Shown here: positions 33,703 through 41,856 of the stretch, piece after piece | How the letters are laid out: the number at the start of each line of letters is the position of its first letter | How positions within the stretch are numbered: the first letter of the stretch is position 1 | Assembly: GCA_009772985.1 (NCBI GenBank) | Contig: WOUS01000007.1 | Location: forward strand, 62,001 to 126,000 | DNA: 64,000 nt | Source of the DNA: Anaerolineaceae bacterium | GTDB lineage: Bacteria; Chloroflexota; Anaerolineae; Anaerolineales; Villigracilaceae | Direction: 5' to 3' | Made by a program: the position numbers and the translations under genes | The notes under the pieces: generated by a model | The model's input: the letters and a program-made list of their open reading frames with translations, nothing else | Database searches by the model: none | What the model was told of the DNA's origin: nothing

Positions 33703-34773
33703 ATGAACATGGTCATTTGCCCGGACTGTAAAATGCGGGTCATCCCAAAAGCGGATGGCTCATGTCCCAGTTGTGGAGCGAAACTCAAGGGCAGGGCAAG
33801 AGCCGCCGCGCCCGCGAGAGTTGCCCCGGCAGCAGATAGACGACAACCTGTCGCGACGCGCCCTCGCGCCAGGAGGAAAGTCCTCCACTACGGGGAGGTG
33901 TTGGGACGCGCCTGGGAGATCATCTGGAAGTTCAAAATTCTGTGGCTGTTTGGAATCTTGTCGAGTTGCGGGGGCAATTACAGTTCCTCGAGCAACAGTT
34001 ACCGGACGACTTCCGGCGAACTCCCGCCGGGCCTTCAGGAGTGGATGGAACGGTTTACTGCTCTCTTAAAGAATCCGGGTTTTGTTGCCGGGTTGGTCGC
34101 GGTTGCTTTGATATACCTGGCCGCTGTCGTCTTTCTTGGATATGTGGGGTCCATCGGCTTGATCCGGGGGGGCTATCAGGCCGAGCGCGGCGCAAAGCAG
34201 TTGAAGTTTGGCGAGTTATTCAAGGGCAGCCTGCCTTATTTCTGGCGCGTCTTTGGCATGAATTTCCTGGTGATTTTTATTTTGCTTGTACTGCTCATCG
34301 TTCCGATGATTTGCATGATCGGCGCGGCCAATCTGCTATATCCTCTGTTCTGCGTTTGGGCATTTGTATTCATAGTTTTAGCCCTTGGCGTTGGGATGGT
34401 GCTGACCTTTGCCACACCTGCAATCGTGATCGAGAATCTCGGCATCTCCAAAGGCTGGAAGCGTGGTTGGGATTTGGTTCTCGACAATTTTGGAGCGATC
34501 CTGGTCATGACGCTCATCATGTTTGCCATTGGCTTGGGAGTGGGGATTGTGTTGATTGCGCCGATAGTTGTTGCGCTATATCCGGCGGTGATGGCGATCC
34601 AGGCAGGAAGCACCGATCTCAGCCAATTTAACACCGCCGGGATTATTGTCCTGATTTACCTGCCGGTTTACCTGCTGGTCAACGGCATCCTCACAGCTTA
34701 CTCGTGGTCTGTCTGGACGCTTACCTTCCTCCGCCTTGCCCGGCCGGTTCGAGCCAAAGCATCGAATGCGTAA
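33703..34773 (+). CDS. Multi-pass membrane protein, paralogue 2, with N-terminal zinc ribbon
   Basis: 356 aa. The first ~28 residues form a zinc ribbon (CPDCKMRV...CPSCGAKL), then a basic linker, then the same six-helix region as the preceding gene (YGEVLGRAWEIIWKFKILWL, SLPYFWRVFGMNF, SVWTLTFLRLARP). The ribbon is the main difference between the paralogues. Its end overlaps the next gene by 8 nt, linking it to the FHA/PP2C pair. Confidence 0.75.
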   Translation: MNMVICPDCKMRVIPKADGSCPSCGAKLKGRARAAAPARVAPAADRRQPVATRPRARRKVLHYGEVLGRAWEIIWKFKILWLFGILSSCGGNYSSSSNSYRTTSGELPPGLQEWMERFTALLKNPGFVAGLVAVALIYLAAVVFLGYVGSIGLIRGGYQAERGAKQLKFGELFKGSLPYFWRVFGMNFLVIFILLVLLIVPMICMIGAANLLYPLFCVWAFVFIVLALGVGMVLTFATPAIVIENLGISKGWKRGWDLVLDNFGAILVMTLIMFAIGLGVGIVLIAPIVVALYPAVMAIQAGSTDLSQFNTAGIIVLIYLPVYLLVNGILTAYSWSVWTLTFLRLARPVRAKASNA

Positions 34774-36619
34774 ACTTTCGGCCTTCCTCCTGCTCGTCTT
34801 GCTCCTCGGCCTGCCCGGCATGGCCTTGTCCGCCCGCGCCCAGGGTGGGACGCAGGTCACGCTCTACGGCTTGCAGGCAGGCTCCTTCCCGGCCATCTCC
34901 GCCAGGATGGACGTGTACGACGCGGCCGGGAACTTCGTCACCGGGCTGACGCCCGCCGACGTGACCCTGCTCGAGGACGGCCAGCCGCGCCCGCTCGATA
35001 CGCTGGAGGAACTCCAGCCGGGCGCGCAGTTTGTAGTTGCCATCAACACCGGCCCGGCCTTCGCCCGCCGGGACGCGTATGCCGTCACCCGCCTCGACAC
35101 CGTCCGCCAGGCGCTGACAGACTGGACCGCCGCCCTGCCCGCCAGCAATGCCGACGACTTGAGCCTGGTCGCGGTCGGCGCGGCGGACCTGGCCCACGCG
35201 AACGCCGCCGGCTTCCGCGAGTCCCTGGCGGCCTACCAGCCCGACCCGCGCACCCTCCCCCCGTCCTTCGACACGCTCGCGCGCGCTCTCGACCTGGCGG
35301 CGGTCTCCGACCCGCAGGGCGGGCAGAAATCTGCCGTGCTGTTCATCTCCTCCCTGCCGGATACAGACGAGTTCGCCGCGCTGCAAAACCTGACGGCGCG
35401 CGCCGTCCAGTTGAAGGTGCGCGTCCACGTCTGGATCGTGGCCGACGAGGACCAGTTCACCATCGCCGGGGCGACGGCGCTCAAGGACCTCGCCATCCAG
35501 ACCGGCGGGCAGTACACGCTCTTTTCCGGCCCGGAACCGCTTCCCTCGCCCGAAACATTCCTCGCCCCGCTGCGCCACACGTATGCCCTGGCGTACACTT
35601 CCGCCGTTGCCGCGACAGGCAGCCATTCCGTGACCGTCACGGTCAACGCGGGCGGGAAGGTTGCCGCCGCCGAGCCGCTCTCCTTCGACCTGACCGTCCA
35701 GCCGCCCAACCCGATCCTGGTCTCGCCGCCCAGCCAGATCCTGCGCCAGCCGCCGGATGAACTGACCGCGGACCTGCTGGCTTTCGTTCCGTCGGCGCAG
35801 GCCATCGAGATGCTGGTCGAGTTCCCCGACGGACACCCGCGCCCGCTCGTCCGCACGGCGCTGTACGTGGACGGGCAGAAGGTGGCCGAGAACACCTCCG
35901 CGCCGTTCGAGAAGTTTTCGTGGGACGTGAGCGCCTACACGACCAGCGGGCAGCACATCCTGCAAGTGGAGGCCGAAGACAGCCTCGGCCTGAGCCAGGT
36001 GAGCCTGGGCGTGAAGGTCACGGTGACGGTGCTCCAACCGCCGCCCGGGTGGGAACTGAAACAGAACGCGGCCTGGATCGCCGGCGGGGCGGTGCTGCTG
36101 GCCGGTGGCATCCTGGCCGTGGTGCTGACCGCCGGGGGGCGGAAACGGCCTCCGAAACGGCGGACAGGCTCCCGGTCCCGGAACGACCCGCTCACCCAGC
36201 CCGTGCCGGGGGCGGGGCAGGAACCGCACGCCCGCTCCACGCGCTGGGCGCGGCGCGTCAAGCCGTCGCCTGCCTATCTCGTCCGCCTGCGGGCAGACGG
36301 GCAGGCCGTCACCTCGCCGCCCATCCCGCTGACCGGCGACGAGGTCACGTTTGGCAACGACCCGACGCGGGCGACCAACGTGCTGGACGACCCTTCGGTG
36401 GCCGCGCTGCACGCCCGCCTCGCCCAGGGACCGGACGGCGGGTTCACGCTGGCGGACGAAAAATCGGCCGCCGGGACGTGGGTGAACTTCGAGCAGGTCA
36501 GCGCCCCGCGCCGCCTCCAGCACGGCGACGTGTTCCACATTGGGCAGGTTTCGTACCGCTTCATGCTGCGCACCCCGCCGGAAAAGACCGGTCCGCGCCT
36601 CACCCCTGTGAAGAAATGA
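34766..36619 (+). CDS. Secreted VWA-like/Ig-like protein with one TM helix and cytoplasmic FHA domain
   Basis: 617 aa. Signal peptide ending ALSARAQ; residues ~25-300 resemble a VWA-type domain (YDAAGNFVTGLTPADVTLLEDGQ, SAVLFISSLPDTDEF), then an Ig-like region, a TM helix near residue 435 (WIAGGAVLLAGGILAVVL) and a basic juxtamembrane stretch. The C-terminal ~90 residues form an FHA domain (VTFGNDPTRATNVLDDPSVAALHARL). FHA domains bind phosphothreonine, so it could relay an outside signal to cytosolic Ser/Thr phosphorylation. It overlaps the PP2C gene (ATGA). Confidence 0.75.
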   Translation: MRKLSAFLLLVLLLGLPGMALSARAQGGTQVTLYGLQAGSFPAISARMDVYDAAGNFVTGLTPADVTLLEDGQPRPLDTLEELQPGAQFVVAINTGPAFARRDAYAVTRLDTVRQALTDWTAALPASNADDLSLVAVGAADLAHANAAGFRESLAAYQPDPRTLPPSFDTLARALDLAAVSDPQGGQKSAVLFISSLPDTDEFAALQNLTARAVQLKVRVHVWIVADEDQFTIAGATALKDLAIQTGGQYTLFSGPEPLPSPETFLAPLRHTYALAYTSAVAATGSHSVTVTVNAGGKVAAAEPLSFDLTVQPPNPILVSPPSQILRQPPDELTADLLAFVPSAQAIEMLVEFPDGHPRPLVRTALYVDGQKVAENTSAPFEKFSWDVSAYTTSGQHILQVEAEDSLGLSQVSLGVKVTVTVLQPPPGWELKQNAAWIAGGAVLLAGGILAVVLTAGGRKRPPKRRTGSRSRNDPLTQPVPGAGQEPHARSTRWARRVKPSPAYLVRLRADGQAVTSPPIPLTGDEVTFGNDPTRATNVLDDPSVAALHARLAQGPDGGFTLADEKSAAGTWVNFEQVSAPRRLQHGDVFHIGQVSYRFMLRTPPEKTGPRLTPVKK

Positions 36620-37644
36620 TCCGCACCGAACGCGCCCACCTGCTGGTTGCCGCGAACACGCACCCCGGCATGACCGGCAAACAGAACGAGGACCGGTTTG
36701 CCGTCACGGCCTACCGCGTGGGCGTGAGCAATCCCACGCCCTCGGTCTTTGCGGTGGTGGCCGATGGCATCGGCGGGCACCGCGCCGGCGAACTGGCGGC
36801 CGAGATGGCCGTCAACGCGGTCAGCCACATCGTGGCGCAGAGCGACGCATTCGAGCCGCTCGCCACGCTCCAGCGCGCCATCCAGGAAGCCAGCCAGTCC
36901 ATCGCCTCGCAGGCCCAGGACGACACCCAGCACCTGGGCATGGGCACCACCTGCGCCTGCGCGTGGGTCATCGGGCGGCGGCTGTACACGGCCTCGGTGG
37001 GCGACTCGCGCATCTACCTGCTGCGCGGCGCCACCATTCGCCAGTTGACCACCGACCATACCTGGATCCAGGAAGCGATTGACAAGGGCATCCTGAACGC
37101 CGAACAGGCGCGCGAGCATCCCAACATCCACGTCATCCGCCGCTACCTCGGCTCGGCCAAACCGCCGCAGGCCGACCTGCGATTACGCGTGCGCGGCGAC
37201 GAGACCGACACCCAGGCGGAGGCCAACCAGGGCTTCCTCCTGCATTCCGGCGACCGCCTGCTCCTGTGCACCGACGGCTTGACCGACGAGGCGAACGATG
37301 AAGAGATCCGCCTGGCCGCATTGGAGCGCGGTCCTTCCGGCGGCCCGGGGCGGGACCGTTCGGCTGGACGCGCGCGCCGCCGCCTCGCGCCGGCCGCGCA
37401 GAGGCTGGTGGACCTGGCCAACTCGCGCGGCGGGCACGACAACATCACCGTCGTCCTGATGCAGGTGCCGGGGAGACCGTCCAGGCCGCCGCGCCGGCGT
37501 CCCTGGCGGTGGGTGGCGCTCATTGCTGCGGCGTTGCTGCTCCTGCTGGCGCTGGCGGCGGGGCTGATCGTTCTGCTGCTCCAGCCGGAGGTGACGACCT
37601 GGCCGATTGTCATCTCCCCCGGGCTGACCGGCCCGACCCCATGA
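36616..37644 (+). CDS. PP2C-family Ser/Thr protein phosphatase with C-terminal TM helix
   Basis: 342 aa. Metal-binding motifs: NEDRF, VADGIGGH, GMGTT, VGDSRIYL, CTDGLTDE and GGHDNIT. A basic segment (RPSRPPRRRP) and a TM helix (~residues 298-320) follow. It overlaps the FHA receptor gene, so the two probably act together to reverse Ser/Thr phosphorylation. No kinase gene is in the window. An insertion rich in Arg/Gly/Pro lies between the last two motifs. Confidence 0.9.
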   Translation: MIRTERAHLLVAANTHPGMTGKQNEDRFAVTAYRVGVSNPTPSVFAVVADGIGGHRAGELAAEMAVNAVSHIVAQSDAFEPLATLQRAIQEASQSIASQAQDDTQHLGMGTTCACAWVIGRRLYTASVGDSRIYLLRGATIRQLTTDHTWIQEAIDKGILNAEQAREHPNIHVIRRYLGSAKPPQADLRLRVRGDETDTQAEANQGFLLHSGDRLLLCTDGLTDEANDEEIRLAALERGPSGGPGRDRSAGRARRRLAPAAQRLVDLANSRGGHDNITVVLMQVPGRPSRPPRRRPWRWVALIAAALLLLLALAAGLIVLLLQPEVTTWPIVISPGLTGPTP

Positions 37645-37650
37645 CACTCG

Positions 37651-37729
37651 GACAACGAATGGTAAACGGATAAACGAATGCGAATGGATGACGCGTGAGA
37701 ATTTGTTTATTCGTTCCAAATTCGTTGTC
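37651..37729. repeat. MITE-like palindromic element, copy B
   Basis: Ends GACAACGAAT/ATTCGTTGTC with inner AACGGATAAACG / TTTGTTTATTCGTT; homologous to 3919-3996. Fills the convergent gap between the PP2C and comEC genes. Confidence 0.75.
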
Positions 37730-37748
37730 AGATTCCTGAATATCAAAA

Positions 37749-37772
37749 CTGCCCTCGCTCTGGCGAGGGCAG
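37749..37772 (-). terminator. Rho-independent terminator of comEC
   Basis: CTGCCCTCGC/GCGAGGGCAG with a 4-nt loop, then TTTT on the minus strand, 28 nt past the comEC stop. Confidence 0.85.
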
Positions 37773-37799
37773 TCCGATTCCTAATTGATGTTTTGCGAG

Positions 37800-40202
37800 T
37801 CATTTTCTTTGCACATCCACCCACATGCGCGTGCCGTCGGTCGAGATCTCGATCCAGCCGTTCCGGTCGGTGCGCAGGAGCGTGGCATCCCGGATGGACT
37901 CCAGCACCGCTTCCGACGGCCTGCCGCGCAGGTCGCCGGCCGCCACGCTCAGGATGACCACCTGCGGGCGCAGGTTGGCGATCCATTTGGAGGGGTTCAC
38001 CGTCGCCAGCCCCGATTCTCCCAGCAGCAGGACGGTCACCGGGCCGATCTCCGCGCCGTAGTCTGACTCGTCCAGCGAATCGAAATTCTGGCCGATGGGC
38101 AGCAGCAGGCGGAACCCGTCCCACTCGACCAGCAGGATGGCGCCGCGCGTCGTGACGCTCTGGACCGTAAGCCTGGCCCCCGCGCCCAGGTCGAGGGTCA
38201 TGCCCGCTTCGGCGCGCGTGACCGGCACGGAGCGGTCCGCCAGCCAGCGGTCGAGGCTGGCGGACGAGTACGAGGCTTCGACATTCCCGGCCCACAGGAC
38301 GTCCCCGGGCGGGACCCGCTCCAACGTGCGCGGCAGGGCCGCCACCTGGTCCTCCTGCGTGGAGGCCACGATGAGCCAGTCGAGGTGACGGTCGAAGGGC
38401 GGGAGCCGCCGGCCGAGGGCGTCAGACAGGGCCGACGGGCTGGCTCCGCCGTTGACGAGGATGTTCCTGCCGGAGGGCGTCTGGATCAGCACCGCGTCGG
38501 CGGAACCGACGTCGAGGAAGGTGACGTGCAGATTGCCGTCGGGGACGGCGAAGGCCGCGCTCCAGGTCAGGAAGGCAAGCACGCCCAGGGTGACGATGAT
38601 GACGGCGGGAGTCAGGGCGGCGCGTAATGCCTGTTTGACGCGGCCCTGGCTGAAGGTCCAGCCGAAGAGGACGGCATAGAACAGGAGCGCGAACAGGGGT
38701 GAAAAGTCGCCCAGGATGATGACGCCGTGCGGGAGGCTGTCGAACAGTTCCACCGCGCGCACGGTGTAGGCCGGGAACGGCCAGGCGATCCAGGCGAAGA
38801 TCTGTCCCAGCGGGAGGTAGAGAAAACTGACCAGCACCGCCAGCCCGCCGAGGATCATCACCGGCGGCTGGGCAGGCAGGATGAACGGGTTGGCGATGAG
38901 CGAGACGAGCGAGATGCGCCCGAAGTGCCAGGCCATGATGGGCAGGGTGGTCAGTTGGGCGGCCAGGGTGAAGAGCACGTATTCGGAAATCGGTTTGGCG
39001 ATCTTTTCGGCGGTATCGGGCAGCGAGAAGCGCGAGATGATCCTGACCGCCCATTCCTGGAAGGGCTGGGCGTACAGGACCAGGCCGAGGGTGGCGAAGA
39101 ACGAGAGTTGGAAGCCCACGTCCCAGGGAGTGTACGGGTTGACGGCGGCCATGACCGCCGCGGTGGCGGTGAGGGTGTTGAGTGCCGTCTGGCGGCGTCC
39201 CACCTGGCGGGCGAAGATGGCGAAGGTGCCCATGATGGCGGCGCGCACAACCGAGGCGCTGGCCCCCACCAGGATGGTGTAGACGACGATGCCGATCACC
39301 GCCGCCACCGCGCCGCGGCGCGGTCCGAGCAGGCGGCTGAAGAGGGTCACGAACAGCCCGGCGATGATGGCGATGTTGAAGCCGGAGATGGCGATGATGT
39401 GCGCCGTGCCGGTATTTTTGAACGCCTGCTGGAGGTCCGCCGGGAGGCCGTTGTCGTCGCCAAGCAGGATGCCTGCCAGGAGCGAGGCCTCGGGGTCCGG
39501 GAAGATTTCGTAGATGTTGGCAAGCGCCCGGTCCTTGGAGTCGTAGACCCAGCGCAGGAGCGGGTTCCCGGCGCGCGCGAAGGGCAGGCGCGTGACCGTC
39601 GCGTTCGACATGTACGAGAGGATGCCTTGCCGGGCGAGGTAATCGCGGTACGAGAATTCCTCGTCCTCCGGCGGGGTCGTCATCCTGCCGCGCAGGCGGA
39701 TCACGTCGCCGTAGCGCCAGGTCTCGTCATTGTCCACGCGCGCCAGCACCAGCCCGCTGGCGGGCAGGTCGCCTTTGCCGGTGTCCACCGCGCTGACGCG
39801 CACGCGCAGGTTGGTGTAGGTGTCGCGCACGTCGGGCGGCGCGTCCACCGTGCCGGTGAGGAGCAGGTCGTACTCCCGGTCGTTGTACCAAGCGAGCGTG
39901 AACGCGTCCACGGTGGGGACGGTGGCCTGGTAGCGCGCCGCGCCGAGGCACAGGCCGAGCAGGGAGAGCGAGACGAGGAAAAAGTAGGGGGAAAGTTGGA
40001 CGGAGAAACGCGGCAGGAGCAGGCGCAGGACGAGCGCGGTCACCAGCGCCGCGCCAGCGGCAGCCAGCCAAATCCACCACTCCAGCGTGACCCGGCTGGC
40101 GAGCAGGATGCCGGTCAGGAACGCCAGCGCGATCCACGTCAGCGGGAGGCGCGTGAGCAGGTCTGCGAAACGGTTGGGGGCAGGGGAGGCGGGAGTTTTC
40201 AT
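37800..40202 (-). CDS. comEC: ComEC/Rec2-family DNA uptake channel with a degenerate metallo-beta-lactamase-like domain
   Basis: 800 aa from the ATG at 40202; upstream codons run into repeat sequence. N-terminal OB-like DUF4131 region, then the competence domain with many helices (GLPADLQQAFKNTGTAHIIAISGFNIAII, ASVVRAAIMG). The C-terminal lactamase-like domain begins VTFLDVGSADAVLIQTPSG, but the expected DGG is NGG and the HxHxDH site reads STQEDQ, so metal ligands are missing. It probably keeps a channel role. -35 TTGCCC and -10 TACAAT, 17 nt apart, lie at 40244-40216. Confidence 0.9.
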   Translation of the reverse strand: MKTPASPAPNRFADLLTRLPLTWIALAFLTGILLASRVTLEWWIWLAAAGAALVTALVLRLLLPRFSVQLSPYFFLVSLSLLGLCLGAARYQATVPTVDAFTLAWYNDREYDLLLTGTVDAPPDVRDTYTNLRVRVSAVDTGKGDLPASGLVLARVDNDETWRYGDVIRLRGRMTTPPEDEEFSYRDYLARQGILSYMSNATVTRLPFARAGNPLLRWVYDSKDRALANIYEIFPDPEASLLAGILLGDDNGLPADLQQAFKNTGTAHIIAISGFNIAIIAGLFVTLFSRLLGPRRGAVAAVIGIVVYTILVGASASVVRAAIMGTFAIFARQVGRRQTALNTLTATAAVMAAVNPYTPWDVGFQLSFFATLGLVLYAQPFQEWAVRIISRFSLPDTAEKIAKPISEYVLFTLAAQLTTLPIMAWHFGRISLVSLIANPFILPAQPPVMILGGLAVLVSFLYLPLGQIFAWIAWPFPAYTVRAVELFDSLPHGVIILGDFSPLFALLFYAVLFGWTFSQGRVKQALRAALTPAVIIVTLGVLAFLTWSAAFAVPDGNLHVTFLDVGSADAVLIQTPSGRNILVNGGASPSALSDALGRRLPPFDRHLDWLIVASTQEDQVAALPRTLERVPPGDVLWAGNVEASYSSASLDRWLADRSVPVTRAEAGMTLDLGAGARLTVQSVTTRGAILLVEWDGFRLLLPIGQNFDSLDESDYGAEIGPVTVLLLGESGLATVNPSKWIANLRPQVVILSVAAGDLRGRPSEAVLESIRDATLLRTDRNGWIEISTDGTRMWVDVQRK

Positions 40203-40215
40203 GTTACCCTGTCTG

Positions 40216-40244
40216 ATTGTACTTTTTCCGGCGGGTTGGGGCAA
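40216..40244 (-). promoter_or_regulatory. comEC promoter
   Basis: TTGCCC (40244-40239), 17 nt, TACAAT (40221-40216) on the minus strand, 13 nt before the ATG; a very short leader. Confidence 0.6.
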
Positions 40245-40269
40245 GGGGCAGGCCTCCGGGCGTGGATTC

Positions 40270-40378
40270 GGAAAACCATTCTTTGGCAGCGGATTGCGCG
40301 GATTTTCGCGGAAGAGGAAGAGAAAAATCCGCGTCATCCGCGCCATCGTACCCGCAGGGTAAAATCCGCTGCAAAGGT
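40270..40378. repeat. Inverted repeat (GCAGCGGATT...AAATCCGCTGC) with an 18-nt insert
   Basis: Outer arms GCAGCGGATT and AATCCGCTGC; inner CGGATTTT/AAAATCCG blocks. The 18-mer CATCGTACCCGCAGGGTA is at 40344-40361. AAATCCGCTGCAAA also occurs near 22660. Confidence 0.65.
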
Positions 40379-40423
40379 TTTGGAAAACCTGTTGCCTGAA
40401 CCCACTTCGTATTTCGCGGCGCA

Positions 40424-40452
40424 TTGACGATTCCCCCCGGAGCGCATACAAT
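40424..40452 (+). promoter_or_regulatory. Promoter of the cobalamin-transport operon
   Basis: TTGACG (40424-40429), 17-nt spacer, TACAAT (40447-40452), just ahead of the riboswitch. Confidence 0.8.
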
Positions 40453-40470
40453 AGCGGCACAACTGAATAA

Positions 40471-40677
40471 TGGTCAGGGTGCCTCGCCCCCGGATGGGCA
40501 GGCCCAACGGCGAAGCCGGTGTAAGTCCGGCGCTGTCCCGCAACTGTGAGTTTAGTTGGGTAGTTCAGTAGTTGAGTAGTTAGGTAGTTGGATGGTTCAC
40601 CGGCCAACTACAAAACTAACAAACTACAGAACTAACAAAACTACCCAACTAACAAGCCAGGCCGCCCGCCCCGACCA
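40471..40677 (+). ncRNA. Cobalamin riboswitch aptamer with repeat-derived hairpin insertion
   Basis: P1 is TGGTC/GACCA (40471-40475 with 40673-40677). The B12 box GCCGGTGTAAGTCCGGCGCTGTCCCGCAACTGTGAG-type core lies at 40515-40550 and the matching AAGCCAGG...CCGCCC strand at 40654-40671. Between them a 103-nt hairpin of TAGTT/AACTA units replaces the variable peripheral stem. The operon downstream encodes a BtuFCD-like importer, as expected for this riboswitch. Confidence 0.88.
40551..40653. repeat. TAGTT/AACTA hairpin (8-nt period) inside the cobalamin riboswitch
   Basis: Left arm units TAGTTGGG, TAGTTCAG, TAGTTGAG, TAGTTAGG; right arm AACTAC/AACTAAC units. The outer 12 bp (TTAGTTGGGTAG with CTACCCAACTAA) pair perfectly; further in only the TAGTT boxes pair. 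Confidence 0.85.
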
Positions 40678-40758
40678 GTTCTCCCCCGAATTGCGGGGGC
40701 TTGCCACACTCTCGCGGAAAGGAGGTGGGGAACGGCTGCTGGACTGCCAATCCTCCCT

Positions 40759-40784
40759 CCCCTGCCACGCGGCAGGGGATTTTT
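40759..40784 (+). terminator. Riboswitch terminator (expression platform)
   Basis: CCCCTGCC-ACGC-GGCAGGGG followed by ATTTTT, between the aptamer and btuF; probably formed when cobalamin is bound. Another hairpin CCCCCGAATTGCGGGGG lies at 40683-40699. Confidence 0.75.
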
Positions 40785-40834
40785 GTAAGGGCGCAATCTA
40801 TTGCGCCTACCCATCCTATTACTTTGGAGAAACC

Positions 40835-41770
40835 ATGTTTCGCAAACTATTCGTTCTTTTGATGGCTGTTTTGGTATTGACTGCCTGCAACCCCGTAAAG
40901 GTGGATATGACGCCGACCGCGCAGCCCACCCTCGCCTCCATCACCCTGACCGACGGGCTGGGCCGGACCGTCAGCCTGCCCGCGCCCGCCCAGCGCGTCG
41001 TCTCGCTGGCGCCGTCCAACACCGAGATCCTGTTCGCCGTCGGCGCGGGAGCGCAGGTGGTCGGCCGCGACATGTTCTCGGACTATCCCGCCGAAGCCGC
41101 CTCCGTGCAGGACATCGGCGGCTCGATGGGCGAGTACAACCTCGAGGCCATCGTCGCCCTCCAGCCGGACCTGGTGCTGGCCGGCGGCATCAATCCGCCC
41201 GAACTGGTCGCCTCGCTGGAGGGCCTCGGCCTGACGGTTTACTTCCTGCCCAACCCGGCCACGCTGGAAGAAATGTACGCCAACCTGGAAACCGTCGGCG
41301 CGCTGACCGGACGCGGGTCCGAGGCCGCCGCGCTGGTCGAGTCGCTCACCGCCCGCGTCGCCGCAGTGGACGCGGTCATCCTGCCGCTCAGTTACCGTCC
41401 GACCGTTTACTACGAAATTGACGCCACCAATCCGGCCAGCCCCTACACCTACGGTCCCGGCACATTTGGCGACCTGCTCATCCAGCGCGCCGGAGGCTTC
41501 AACATTGGCTCGCAACTGGAAGGGCAGTGGGCCACCATCAGCCTGGAGAAATTGGTGGCGGATAATCCGTCCATCGTCCTCCTGGGCGACGCCGCCTGGG
41601 GAGAGACGCCGGAGAAATTCGCCGCCCGTCCCGGCATGGACGCGCTCGACGCGGTGAAGAACGGCCAGGTTTACCCCTTCGACGACAACCTGGTCAGCCG
41701 CCCCGGCCCGCGTCTCGTGGACGGGCTGGAAGCGCTGGCGAAACTGCTGCATCCGGGTTTGTTCAAATAA
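40835..41770 (+). CDS. btuF: Cobalamin (BtuF-like) substrate-binding lipoprotein
   Basis: 311 aa. Lipobox LTAC, then a class III periplasmic-binding fold (RVVSLAPSNTEILFAVGAGAQVVGR, LEAIVALQPDLVLAG, YFLPNPATLEEMYANLETVG, YEIDATNPASPYTYGPGTFGDLLIQRAGG). On sequence alone siderophore binding is possible, but the upstream cobalamin riboswitch argues for corrinoid uptake. TTTGGAGA lies 8 nt before the ATG. Confidence 0.88.
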   Translation: MFRKLFVLLMAVLVLTACNPVKVDMTPTAQPTLASITLTDGLGRTVSLPAPAQRVVSLAPSNTEILFAVGAGAQVVGRDMFSDYPAEAASVQDIGGSMGEYNLEAIVALQPDLVLAGGINPPELVASLEGLGLTVYFLPNPATLEEMYANLETVGALTGRGSEAAALVESLTARVAAVDAVILPLSYRPTVYYEIDATNPASPYTYGPGTFGDLLIQRAGGFNIGSQLEGQWATISLEKLVADNPSIVLLGDAAWGETPEKFAARPGMDALDAVKNGQVYPFDDNLVSRPGPRLVDGLEALAKLLHPGLFK

Positions 41771-41774
41771 AGGA

Positions 41775-41850
41775 TCGAGAGCAGGGATATGGAGAACAGA
41801 GAGTAGTCATTGTTTTTACAAATCTCTGTTCTCTGCTCTCCACTCTCTTT
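41775..41850. repeat. CT/GA-rich heptamer repeat with inverted arms
   Basis: GGAGAACAGAGAG on the left and CTCTGTTCTCTGCTCTCC on the right; right-arm units TCTCTGT, TCTCTGC, TCTCCAC have a 7-nt period. Fills the btuF-btuC gap. Confidence 0.7.
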
Positions 41851-41856
41851 ACTGCC

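Noticed and set aside
35920-36615. Upstream extension of the PP2C gene
   Set aside because: It overlaps the FHA gene in another frame; the ATGA junction at 36616 and the conserved N-terminus fix the start.
40203-40607. N-terminal extension of ComEC into the riboswitch region
   Set aside because: The extension is repeat and antisense-riboswitch sequence; the promoter at 40216-40244 and normal N-terminus support 40202.
40551-40653. CRISPR-like array
   Set aside because: Units are 8 nt with inverted second half and no spacers; it is a hairpin repeat.
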